Shown here: one piece after another, positions 35,001 to 44,385 of the stretch
Layout: every line of letters starts with the position of its first letter
Position numbering within the stretch: position 1 is the stretch's first letter
Origin: Filobasidium wieringae
Taxonomy: Eukaryota; Basidiomycota; Tremellomycetes; Filobasidiales; Filobasidiaceae
Assembly (NCBI GenBank): GCA_001600055.1
Contig: BCIV01000010.1
Location: 434,001-498,000 of the forward strand
Direction of reading: 5' to 3'
Length of the DNA: 64,000 nucleotides
Notes under the pieces: generated by a model
What the model was told of the DNA's origin: nothing
Databases searched by the model: none
Seen by the model: only the letters and a program-made list of their open reading frames with translations
Made by a program: the position numbers and the translations under genes

Positions 35001-35970
35001 ATCACGCCGACAAGACCATACCAAACTTCGATTGGAGGCCTAAGACCGTCATCCTTACCCACGACTGGGGTATCTGTATCAACTTCGCCTGGAACATCTG
35101 GGCGGGGAAAGAGGACAACCACCTTGCTCCTGATTATATTCTGGATAATACGGTGGTCTGGTCCGTTCAAGGCGACTCCAATACGAAATGTTATCGTCCG
35201 CACCAGGATGTCGTGATCCCTGCGCGTACTTGTAATAGTATCAAGCTAAAGGAGGTCTTCGGCAGTGTCTCCGAGATCACTCCTTCGGCTCAGCGGAACA
35301 TGCTGATCACTTGGTCTGGTAAGTCCAGCTTGGTATGAACCTTCTTAGGATGTACACTTATTTGTGTATCGCATAGGCACGCACTGGGGTACAGGGAAAA
35401 CGACCCGTCTCAGGCTAGTCTGTCAGCGAGGAGATGCAGGTGCCAGGGAGCTCGTTCCAAACGCTGGTCCTCAGTCGCGTTGGTTCGACTGGGATTACAT
35501 GGAGCAATTGAGCCACGCTCGTTTCTGTCCTCAACCGACTGGTATCGCGGGTATGCTCTTTGCCTTCTTCTGATACATGTGCGTTGAAGCGTTGACTGAG
35601 TACCGCGCGATTTATAGGCTGGAGTTTCCGAGTGCAAGATGCGATCTATGCTGGATGTATTCCGGTCTTCCTTGCTGATGGAACACACTACCCATTCGCG
35701 GATATCCTGGACTGGGCCAAATTCAGTGTCAGGCTCAGTCCCACTGATCTGGATCATATCGAGGAGATTCTACGGGAGATCCCGATCGAAAAGGTGGAAG
35801 AAATGCAAGCCAACCTAGTAGCCATACGGGAAGCTTTCATCTACTCCCCAGATGAATCGCCAGAGGATGAATTGACTAGGCAAGGACCGTTGTTCTTCGC
35901 TTTACATTCGGCGAGAATACGGTTGGCGACTCGGTACCCTGTAGCTGCCAAGAAGAAGATCCCTCAGTGA
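32031..35970 (+). CDS. Fusion of SDR/epimerase-like domain with exostosin (GT47) glycosyltransferase
   Basis: Seven exons (32031-32126, 32199-32340, 32419-33992, 34058-34244, 34302-35318, 35377-35550, 35618-35970) join in frame to 1180 residues. A membrane helix (LLVSFLVGFVVLTLFL) near residues 13-30 predicts a type II Golgi protein. Residues 70-440 form an extended short-chain dehydrogenase: VLVTGGSGVIG binds NAD, and VDIRRYKPL, IVHLAGVARN and FIYMSSMDVYG follow. At the catalytic YxxxK the sequence reads LGKTK (residues 232-236), so the tyrosine is absent. Residues 749-768 form an EGF-like cysteine cluster (CMNDCSSPNICVQNGRCRC). The C-terminal third is GT47: LIILPAYQQCVGG, WSFRVQDAIYAGCIPVFL and later DILDWAKFSVRL. 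A 22-residue longer start at 31965 is possible. Role in wall or capsule glycan synthesis is inferred. Confidence 0.85.
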
Positions 35971-36179
35971 AGGGAAAGGTAGGATAGTTTTGGGTTTTAG
36001 GTCGAGTTGTATGATACAAAGGTCCTTGTTACATAATTACATCAGCCGTTCGCTGTTACGGCGATCTTTACTAGGAAATACAACATGGCAGCGCTCAAGC
36101 AGGAAGAGTATCGCGGGCCATCTTCTTGATCTTGAACCTGGAAGCGTAGGGAATAAGCAATCGGCAATACCACGAAGTA

Positions 36180-36668
36180 CTAGTAGTCATTGAGCTTCAC
36201 TGACTTGATACTATCAACCCAGGCCTGATCGGTAAAAGTCAGCTTACGCAAAACTGAATCCCAGATCATGACTCGCCTGGTTGAACTGCTTAGCGTTCAG
36301 TCCGAAAGACTCCGCAAACGCTTTCCTCTCCTCAGCTCCGCAGGTATCGACCATCTTTTCCAGGAATGCCACCATGACTCTAGCATCCCTCGCTCCTGTT
36401 AAAGGAGGACTACAAGTCTCCGGAGTGATGGGTGGGTAGTCGGGTCTGTCATTGCGTATCCTCTTTTTAGAAGGGGATTCGTCTGAGTTGGTCGATTTGC
36501 GCTTCGCAGCGGTTTCTGTGTGGCGAACAGTGACAGTGGTATGAGTCTCGACCATGCTACAGATCAGTCAAGTCGAAGGCCTTCACTCTTAGTAGGGGTT
36601 TCAGGAAGCACCGGCTTGGTATCCTCCTCTTCGTCTGGGCTAGCTTTGACAACGAGTTTCCTAGGCAT
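36180..36668 (-). CDS. Small basic paralog 1 of the four-gene cluster, unknown function
   Basis: Three exons (36587-36668, 36277-36515, 36180-36224) join to 121 residues. The protein starts MPRKLVVKASPDEEEDTKPV, has a Lys/Arg/Ser-rich stretch (KRKSTNSDESPSKKRIRND) that looks like a nuclear localisation signal, then a helical domain: DARVMVAFLEKMVDTCGAEE, RKAFAESFGLNAKQFNQ and AWVDSIKSVKLNDY. The domain recalls three-helix SANT/Myb-like folds, but I cannot name the family. The second intron (36225-36276) begins GCGAGT instead of GT; it has a CTGAC branch site and a good acceptor, and only this border puts AWVDSIK in frame. Similarity to the three neighbours supports the model. Confidence 0.75.
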
Positions 36669-37008
36669 GATTTGTTCGTTTCTGTCAAGTCTCTCTTTTA
36701 GACGAAATATACAGTCTACCGAGCTGTCTGGACTGATTTCTGATAAGGTCTAGGCGGGAATGGCTGATATAGTAGAACAAATCTCTCTCGGAAGCTCATC
36801 ACCCGTTTCGATAGCAAACGTGAGTGGTGAGAAGATGTGATCTGATTTTGAGGGAAACAATATCTGAGACCGAGACAGATTCGCGCGACATCAATCAGAT
36901 CGACGCTCAAGCGCAAAGGATACGAGATTTCTGCTATTCGTTCAGTAATCCGGCCCGGATGATCTTCTGAAGACGAAACTGATAATCGTCGATGGTAAGC
37001 AAGCGTTC
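36669..37008. other. Spacer between paralogs 1 and 2
   Basis: The stretch should hold the promoter of paralog 1, since both genes read on the minus strand. No coding frame is supported. Confidence 0.5.
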
Positions 37009-37577
37009 CTAGCCCCATGACAACGGTGCTAGTGAAATCACCTTGAGTGAGTCACCCCAAGCTATATCGAAAGATATGAGCTTAGTCGTGCGAAGATCGA
37101 TGCGGGAGAGTAATGACCGACCTTGACTGAAAGCGGCGGGCGGAATCCCAAAAGCAACGGCCATGTCCCTCCTCCCATCTGGGGAAGACTCATCCAACAC
37201 CTTCTCCACCCAAGCGACGAGAAGACGAGAATCCCGAGCTCCCGCGAGAGGCGTTTTCAGGTTGCTTGGTAGGATCGGTGGAGCGAGGGTGCGGGATTTG
37301 TTCTTGACAGGACTATCTGAAGTTGAAGGGCGACCTTTGCCTTTTTTCGCTGTGAAGGAACGGGGTTGTCAGCTTGATATCGACGGATAGCAGATGTTGA
37401 GTACTGACCGGGGGTTCTTGGTCCAGCAGAGGAATCATCCAAAATTTCCTCTACTTTTCGTTTCCTTTTGTTAGCAGCTGTAGAGTCTCGCGATATCAGT
37501 CAAATCAAAATCTGATAGTCACTGAGTCGGGATTTACTGAGGTCCGGTTTGACGTCTTCAGGAGCAGGAGAGGACAT
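37009..37577 (-). CDS. Small basic paralog 2 of the four-gene cluster, unknown function
   Basis: Four exons (37538-37577, 37409-37477, 37122-37349, 37009-37061) join to 129 residues. It starts MSSPAPEDVKPDL, has basic patches (ANKRKRKVEEI and AKKGKGRPSTSDSPVKNKSR), then DSRLLVAWVEKVLDESSPDG, RRDMAVAFGIPPAAFSQ and AWGDSLKVISLAPLSWG. The helical domain aligns without gaps to paralog 1 (A[WF][VL]EK[MV][VL]D, FG[LI], F[NS]QAW.DS[IL]K). GRPS within the basic stretch resembles an AT-hook core (GRP). All introns are normal GT-AG, which helps confirm the unusual GC intron at the matching place in paralog 1. Confidence 0.78.
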
Positions 37578-37996
37578 GACTACAATTTGTTTGACGACTA
37601 TGATATGATGTTACGAAGTTGCAATATCTGGTCTACGGGGACTCGTTGCCTATATGTTATATAAGCAATCTCCAAGAGCTCCAATTAAAACGTCAGAAGA
37701 TATCACAAGTCAGAAGCTTCAGAAGTGCCGATCATCCTTTTGTTCACTTTCTATCAGAGGATCGCCGCTGAGCGCTAAATGGATTGATCTGCGCGACTGA
37801 AACAAGACCAAAGGACTCGCGGAAGCATAACGAAACGCTGAACAATGGTGGAGCCAGGTCTGCGGCATCGTTCAGGAAGCATAAGAATACGGTCAATCGA
37901 TGACCAAGATCTGTATGTATCATCCATATGTCGTACTAATCTAGTCCTACAACCTCATCTTCGCTATATACGCCTTCAACTGCTCTTGCAATTCCG
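37578..37996. promoter_or_regulatory. Divergent promoter between paralogs 2 and 3
   Basis: This 419-base gap separates two paralogs read in opposite directions. A TTATATAAG box at about 37656-37664 is placed suitably for paralog 2 (on the minus strand), and GCTATATACG at about 37966 for paralog 3. The axis of the cluster passes through here. Confidence 0.45.
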
Positions 37997-38663
37997 ATGA
38001 AACCTCTCGAATTGATTGACGAACTCGAAGATGAGAAGCCTGATATCGACTGTACGTATCGCTATCTCTATTTCCGACACATTCGCTAAGCTGTATGAGT
38101 ACATCTCCTTTCAAACAGCTTCTTCAGAATCTTCCAGTTCGCCACTACCTCCCTCGCCCTGTCCACAGAAAGCGAAACCTTCGACGGCTAAATCCAAAGC
38201 GTCGACCACTCCTACGAAAAAGAAAGCAAGCGGTTCGGTCAAGGAGGAAGTGATCGGTTCTCCCTCAAAGCCTCCCGTTGTTGCGAAAGCGAAGCCTGCC
38301 AAGGCTGGAAGTGGAGGCAGCTCTAGCGGAGGGACGAACATCACCATGGCAGCCGAAGTTTCGAAGCATGCCATCTCATTGCTGACCGCTGAGGAGCTCA
38401 GGATTGTCGCGGAGAGAGTTAATGCGGACCCCATCAAGCTTAGAGACGTAAGTTTAGGCTGCATCTTCGATACTCACACTCTACGAACTTAACCGATCAA
38501 TCACTGCCCATCGTAGAGCTGGCGTAAGAGATGGCTGTAAGTATCCGGTCCTGGACCATCGGTAATACATCCAAACACTAATCGCGACATTGATGCATTC
38601 AGTCCCCGCCTGCTGAGAGCGATTGACGCCGAGTTCACCGGAGATGTCAAGAAAGGGGAATGA
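37997..38663 (+). CDS. Small basic paralog 3 of the four-gene cluster, unknown function
   Basis: Four exons (37997-38051, 38119-38447, 38517-38536, 38603-38663) join to 154 residues. The protein starts MKPLELIDELEDEKPDID, then has a Ser/Pro/Lys-rich stretch (STAKSKASTTPTKKKASG) and the domain AAEVSKHAISLLTAEELRIV, AERVNADPIKLRD and SWRKRWLPRLLRAID. It is the most diverged of the four but keeps the helix pattern and the Trp after the last intron (SW.KRW against SWNNTFRKK in paralog 4). The first exon is 55 bases long and ends in phase 1, exactly as in paralog 4. The third intron begins at CT/GTAAGT; if it is not spliced, the TAA inside the donor ends the protein at SWRKRWL (135 residues). Confidence 0.72.
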
Positions 38664-39018
38664 AGAGCGTAATATATAGAGAGTCCTGCTACCTGAAGTG
38701 TTCTGTGTCCCTTGGTGTATATCATGTGCCTATGACGTTTGATGCCACTGGGACGGTCATCGTTCTTTGTCCTGAAGCCGAAATTGATCGGCGCGTCACA
38801 TCTCCCATCCAAATAATAAAATCATGTCTCGCTTGGATGGTGCCAATCATGTCACCATTCTGATCACGATGGTGGTAGTGCGACCCAGATATAATATATA
38901 TTACTCTACTACTGTTACCTTAACACGCTCAACGATATGACTGAGCAGATGGATTTATCCTCTTCGTTACGAGCGATATAGTCACCTCGCTGTCACCTAG
39001 CTCGAGTCTCTCCCCAGT
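38664..39018. other. Spacer between paralogs 3 and 4
   Basis: AT-rich sequence with ATATAATATATATT at about 38889-38902, a candidate TATA region for paralog 4. No coding frame is supported. Confidence 0.5.
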
Positions 39019-39497
39019 ATGCTCATCTCCCAATTGCTCCAGCCATCGCAAGATACCAAGCCGGAGCTTCCTAGTAAGTAATATCCCCACCTCAACGCGA
39101 ACTACTACTCTTGCCGACGACCGTTTCCTTAGCGACTCCTAAATCTACCAAAACATCAAACAAGGGTTCCCCTACCAAATCTCGAGCCAAGTCGACTCCC
39201 TCCGTCAAATCTCAAGTGACCGGATCCGCATCATCATCCCCCCAAAAGGCGGGTGGGTATAAGCCCTCCGATGTCGATGTCGTCCTTGCCATCTTCGAGA
39301 AGTTGTTAGATAATTGTCCACCTGAATTGACCGCGGCCGTGGCTGAGCAGTTCGGCGTCGATAAGAGGTTGTTGCGTCTCGTAAGTAAAAGTCATCTGTT
39401 TCGCTGGACTAGACTAACGCAAAGGTCTTTTTTTTAGTCCTGGAACAACACTTTCCGCAAAAAGGGGTTGAAGATTCTCAGGGAAGGATGGTCTTGA
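39019..39497 (+). CDS. Small basic paralog 4 of the four-gene cluster, unknown function
   Basis: Three exons (39019-39073, 39133-39380, 39438-39497) join to 120 residues. It starts MLISQLLQPSQDTKPELP, has a Lys/Ser/Thr-rich linker (TSNKGSPTKSRAKSTPSVKS), then the domain VDVVLAIFEKLLDNCPPE, LTAAVAEQFGVDKRLLRL and SWNNTFRKKGLKILREGW. The pattern VLAIFEKLLDN matches paralog 1 VMVAFLEKMVDT, and AEQFGV matches AESFGL. The Trp-containing last helix sits on its own exon, as in all four genes. It converges with the questin-oxidase-like gene, the two stop codons being 112 bases apart. Confidence 0.78.
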
Positions 39498-39609
39498 TCC
39501 CGAAAATTACAAGGTTCTAGCGAAGTTTTCGTCATACTGTACAACTCTTGTTTCCATATTGAAGTCAAATCGATACGATTCAATATCCCGGTACAAATGC
39601 GACCGAACT

Positions 39610-41710
39610 TCACTTCTTTTCTTCCCATGCCCCATCGTAACCCAAAGCGCTCATGTCCCAGAAAGACTCGCCATCTCCCGCCTTCCTATCTTTCGGCCAA
39701 CCGACCTGTTCAAAGATGACCCCCACCGCTCGAGCAAAGACGTCCCCACCCAGTTTAGAAATACCAGGGATGGTTTCGTCCTTGGTGCCTTGCTTGTAAG
39801 TACCGAGAAGCCCACCGGCAGGCAAATGCCCGTAAAGCCTAGAGTAAAGGAGTAACGAACGGATCGACTTGACGATGTGAGAGTCTAAATGGATTGTATC
39901 CAAGAATTGACCATTAAGTGACGCGCTGAAAAGAGATCGGTGAACGGAACTCACCATGAGCGTACAGACCGTTGTCGACCACCTCTGTCCAAAAGTTTCC
40001 ATAAGTAGGATCCTCCATATCCCCAATCCTTTCCGATCCTTCATCAAGTCCCTTGATACCACTATCCGAGTTGTCCCTCTTCTTGGTCCGATAGACGGAC
40101 GAAGGGAAGGCGGTGTGATTGGAGATGATTTCTGGAACGATCCTAGGTCGACCTCGAGCGAGCGCGGTATGTAACACGATGAGGAGGTACGATTTGAGTA
40201 GGACGAGACGATGAGGGGGAGTCAGGTGGGTGAGGAATGAGGGAAGGAATATGGACGAAGTCAAGCAGTGCATCTGAACCAACAATCTCAATATACGATG
40301 GCCTTACACTTTGCTCGGAAAGACTCACCAAGAAGAAATCCACCCTGGTCTCCCTTCCCAGTCGTCCAGTCCCAGCGCACAACAAGGTACACAACACCTG
40401 CAACTCCTCAACCCGCCTGGCCCATCCGTCTGCTTCCCCAGACTTGACCAACTCCCCCTCAGTCAAACCCCATTTGTCCGCGATCCTCCTAATTTCCTCC
40501 CCTTGCTTATTCTCGAGCGCTTTGGCCATTCGGTCGTTGATAGACATATCGGGATCGTATTCTGCGATCTTGATCTTCTCACTTCCACACAGCTCGGTAT
40601 ATAGCTCCAGAAGCGAGGGATGAGCTAGGTTTCGATACCCGGTCGATACGGATAGGGAGAACGTGAGAGGCGTCACGATGGAGTCGTTGACGGAAGACAA
40701 GTTGGACGAGGAGATGTGCGTCCTTCTGGGATCGATAAACGACGCGTCCGTATTGATAGTCTGAGAAGATCTCCTTCTCGCATGAGACTTCGCGGAAGGA
40801 ATGCTAGGCCAATTATCAGGGAACAACGACCCGATGTATTCTCCCGGATGAATCGCCGCCTGTGCGAAACCCTCTGCCAAGGTAACTTTATCCCTGAATT
40901 CCAAGCCGAAACCGGTATGGATAAACGGGTGGAAAGCGCCCGCCATGAACCGCATCAGCATTCGAGGCCCTTTCTTATTCTCTTTCCCCCCCGAGTTGGC
41001 GGCAGGGGATAGGAAGAACCTCTCGAACGTCTCCATCCCGCCTTTAGCGTCGATTTGTTTGTGGAAGAATTCGAGATAAGCCGGGTAGTTCCTAGTGATC
41101 CAAATCAAGAGAGGTTTAAGTGGGATGAAACAGAGCTTACTATACCCGGAGAATGGGTCGCTCACGCCTTTTCTCCAAGCAAGCTGGTATCATGCCAATT
41201 ATCCTCTCCGATCACGCTAGGTAAGACCTTCTTACTCTCCTCATCGGCTTCTTCCTTTGTCTGTTCACCCTTCTCGACGGCTTGGTGAGCTACCCAGGCG
41301 GCTCGTTCGAGAGGAGCCATATCCCTGACATTGGCTTCGAATGTGGCTTGGAGTTGTTTAGGTGATGCTCCCAGGGAGTAGGAAGTGAGGATATGGTGAG
41401 GAAGATGATTGTGTGCGACTTTGTAAGGTTTGGCAGATATCAGCTGAGATTTGGCAGCGAAAACGGCCATTCACTTACAGGACAATTTTCCAAAAATATG
41501 AAACCTCCTGTCGTTCTCCTCCATCAACCTTCGTACCATCAACGTGGATTCGTGGGTAACCCCTGGGAACTGCAAGACCTGACTAGGTCTGACGGTGGAA
41601 CGAGGAAAGCTCTCGTTCGTCGGGTCGGGGAGAGCATTGGGGAATTTCTCGTCCAGTTTCTTCTGATACTCTGGAGAGAAGGAGGTTGCTATGTGAGTGG
41701 TCTGTGACAT
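39610..41710 (-). CDS. Questin oxidase-like protein (AflY/DUF4243 family)
   Basis: Members of this fungal family include AflY and questin oxidase, which carry out Baeyer-Villiger-like oxidative ring opening in polyketide pathways; many others have no known role. Five exons (41479-41710, 41166-41418, 40329-41091, 39955-40273, 39610-39884) join to 613 residues. The first intron joins to give FAHNHLPHHILTSYSLGASP, the family's most conserved block. RFMAGAFHPFIHTGFGLEF and AFAQAAIHP-like AEGFAQAAIHPGEY supply further conserved histidines. There are no other polyketide genes around, so a stand-alone role is likely. An ATG 23 codons upstream (41779) would add a basic leader that could target mitochondria; I prefer 41710. 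Confidence 0.85.
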
Positions 41711-42049
41711 GGTGGAGTAGCGAATGGTAGCTGGCAGTTGTGCTATGATATTCGTGCGTCCAAGTGAAGCTGGTCCCATTGAACGAGCCGACGAGCTGAA
41801 GCAAAAGATGATTGGCTGAGCGAATGAGCGAATCGTCGAATCGAACGAGTCGATCCAAGTCAGCTGTCATCTTGTCTACGGATGCAAATGATCAAATGAC
41901 CACCACCTTCCGGATACAAATAACACGTAATCAATAACAACACGACACGATGAAACACGAACGAAGATGCTACCATACGATACAGCGACAGGTCGGATTG
42001 TGGATACAAAGAGTTCATACAGTAGTACTCGCTTTTATCGCTTCTGAAT
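41711..42049. other. Intergenic, promoter of the questin-oxidase-like gene
   Basis: The gap lies upstream of the questin-oxidase-like start and downstream of the protease stop, both on the minus strand. I see no gene in it. Confidence 0.5.
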
Positions 42050-43798
42050 CTAAAAAATGGGAGGCACATCTACTCGATGGCCGATCCCGATGCTGGGTTT
42101 CATCTCCTCGTCGTACGCGAGCGCGATATAATGGTTGGCAATGAAGATGTCTCCCAGCACGGTGAACCGATCATTACCTCCCTGATCGTAATACATTCGG
42201 ATTATGAGCTTCATACCGTGTCTTAGATGCGTCGTATCGGGCTCACCTGAATGCCAGAAACGCACAACCCCTCCTTCCCCTTCTCCCCGCTCTCACGCCA
42301 AGCCAAATCTGTGACCGGTACCCCGAACTTCTTCCCCCCAATGGTCCAGAAGAGATTAGACACCTCAGGGTAGGCAGTGGTACAGGGTAAGTAATAGATC
42401 TCAGTTTCCGAGTCCTGGATCGAGCCGGGGATTGCGAGATGGATCGCAGTGGCGAGTTCGTGAGTCGTGAAAATCAGAGTCGTCTGCGAGTAGCACGCAG
42501 TTCATCAACTTGACATATCGAATTGACAGAAGTCGTCATGCTTACTCCAGTATCGATGATAAGTCTATCCGGCGTTTCTTCAAGCCCCTTTAAGACAGAC
42601 TCCTTTCCTATGGTCACATCATCGAAGGATGCGCCCCTACCATCATCCCTCGGTTTATCAGCTGTTCATATGCTCCTCTCCTACGAAGGACTCACCAATA
42701 ATATCTCGAAGTCACATCGATCCAAGTCATCCCCTCTCGCCCACCCTGGATCATCGATCCCTCAATCCCACCAAACATAAGGGTTCCTGCCGCTCTTTCT
42801 TGACTGTGCTCAGAATCCCAAAGCGGATCCAGCACGTTCCCTATCTCTGCGACGAGCCCGGGAACCAGACCTCCATCCGTCTTCTTCTTCTTAGACTTGT
42901 CGAGCTGGATGCCCATGATCTTCTCCTCAATATCGCCTCTCTCGATCAAGCGGGTGAATAGAGTCCCTCCAGCTTCCTCCCCTCGATAATCGGGATAACT
43001 CAAAAGCCCATCCTGTGCTAATCCCATCACTCCCGTAGCTACCGCTCCTGCAGTGAGATTATTCTGGATATCGATCATTCCAATCCAGAGCTCGTCCATA
43101 TCCGTTGAACCCATCGAGACTTCATCGGTCCCTAACCAACCTCGTCCCCCAGTCCCATCTGCATAGTAATTCTCGTACACTATCGTCGTGTTCTTGAAAG
43201 AGGTGGAGGCTAACGGATCGTATGTACCAGGTAAGACGTGTTCGGGGGTAGATTGCCAGAGGAGAAGATCGGAGGAACCCGTATCGAATATCAGGTCGAT
43301 GGGTTGGGGTGGGGTTCCGATGGAGATCGTCAGGTAATACTGTCGTGATACAGAAAAATTGCTTCAGCTTCCAACTCCAAGTGGATTCAATACGGGAAGA
43401 TTTTTCCAGGGCAGACTGACCTCGTTGGAAAATGGTGCCCGTTTGATCTTGGCTGGGATAGGTTGTTTATCTTTACCCGTCCATGACTTGGTCCTCTTGA
43501 CTGACCGAGGAGCTGATTCTAAAGCATCACCGTCTCTCGAGATGACGGCAGCTTTGTTCTTCCTATGTAAAGAAGCCCCTAAAGTGTGGGAAAGCTTCTG
43601 GGACAGTCCTTCTAGGGTTTCCTCAACGACCGATAACCCTCTTATATCGATCCTCAAAGATCGAGCTTGTTCAAAGAGGATCTGTTCCGCAGGTAGGATT
43701 AAGAACTGATCGGACGATTGTAATTCAAGGGCGATCAAGTCGGCTGATGTCAGCGGAACTAAAGAGAGGAGCAAGGGGTAGACGGTGGATTTGATCAT
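42050..43798 (-). CDS. Secreted pepsin-like aspartic protease (A1 family)
   Basis: Five exons (43421-43798, 42696-43339, 42546-42636, 42247-42483, 42050-42181) join to 493 residues. Residues 1-19 (MIKSTVYPLLLSLVPLTSA) form a signal peptide; a propeptide with basic sites (RSVKRTK, KIKRAP) follows to about residue 120. The mature enzyme has YYLTISIGTPPQPIDLIF, then DTGSSDLLLW with the first catalytic Asp near 145, and LIIDTGTTLIF with the second near 369, the intron falling exactly between DTG and TT. The end GDIFIANHYIALAYD matches the usual LGD.FL...Y..FD block. It is thus a complete, probably active enzyme. No clear GPI-anchor tail is present, so secretion or vacuolar location is likely. Confidence 0.92.
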
Positions 43799-44385
43799 GA
43801 TGATCGTAAGATTGATATGATTGCTTCGATCACCTGCATGTTTCGTGAGAGTTTCCAATGGTCGAAAGGGTTGTCTGGTATAGTGGCGACTAGTAGCGTG
43901 ATCGCTCAGGGGTGAGCATGTCTATCTCTGTGGAGATTGTTGTTCCGATGATCGAGAACAGTCCGCAAAGATCGAAGATACACAACCCGACGAGAATGTG
44001 TCGATCACCTCGAGACGTTTTGATCGCCGGACTGTTGCGTTTAGCGCGTGACAGGCCCCGCTCGTGTTTCACAACAGGTTGGTCACCTCGCCAGGCGCAT
44101 CAACAGACCGCACAGACTCCGAGACTGTACAATCGTCAGTCGCAAGAGCAAGTCGCCACATTCAGTAGCTGATCAGCAGGTACGGGAATCTATGGTTCAT
44201 GGACGTTGCCATGGGGAACCAAACGGGTGGCTCGAAAAGAAATTGGGTCCATTGATTTGAAAAGTATGGAACGACATATCATCCAGCTTCATCCGTCTAT
44301 CAGCATTATATGATCATAAACTCAAGACAACCTGAGTAGTAACGCATGCAAGCGCCAGAATCGTCCTTCTTTGCAAGATAACTCG
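43799..44385. other. Intergenic, protease promoter and downstream region of the Ser-rich gene
   Basis: I see no gene here. The left part should carry the promoter of the aspartic protease, and the right part the 3' end of the Ser-rich membrane protein gene. Confidence 0.5.
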
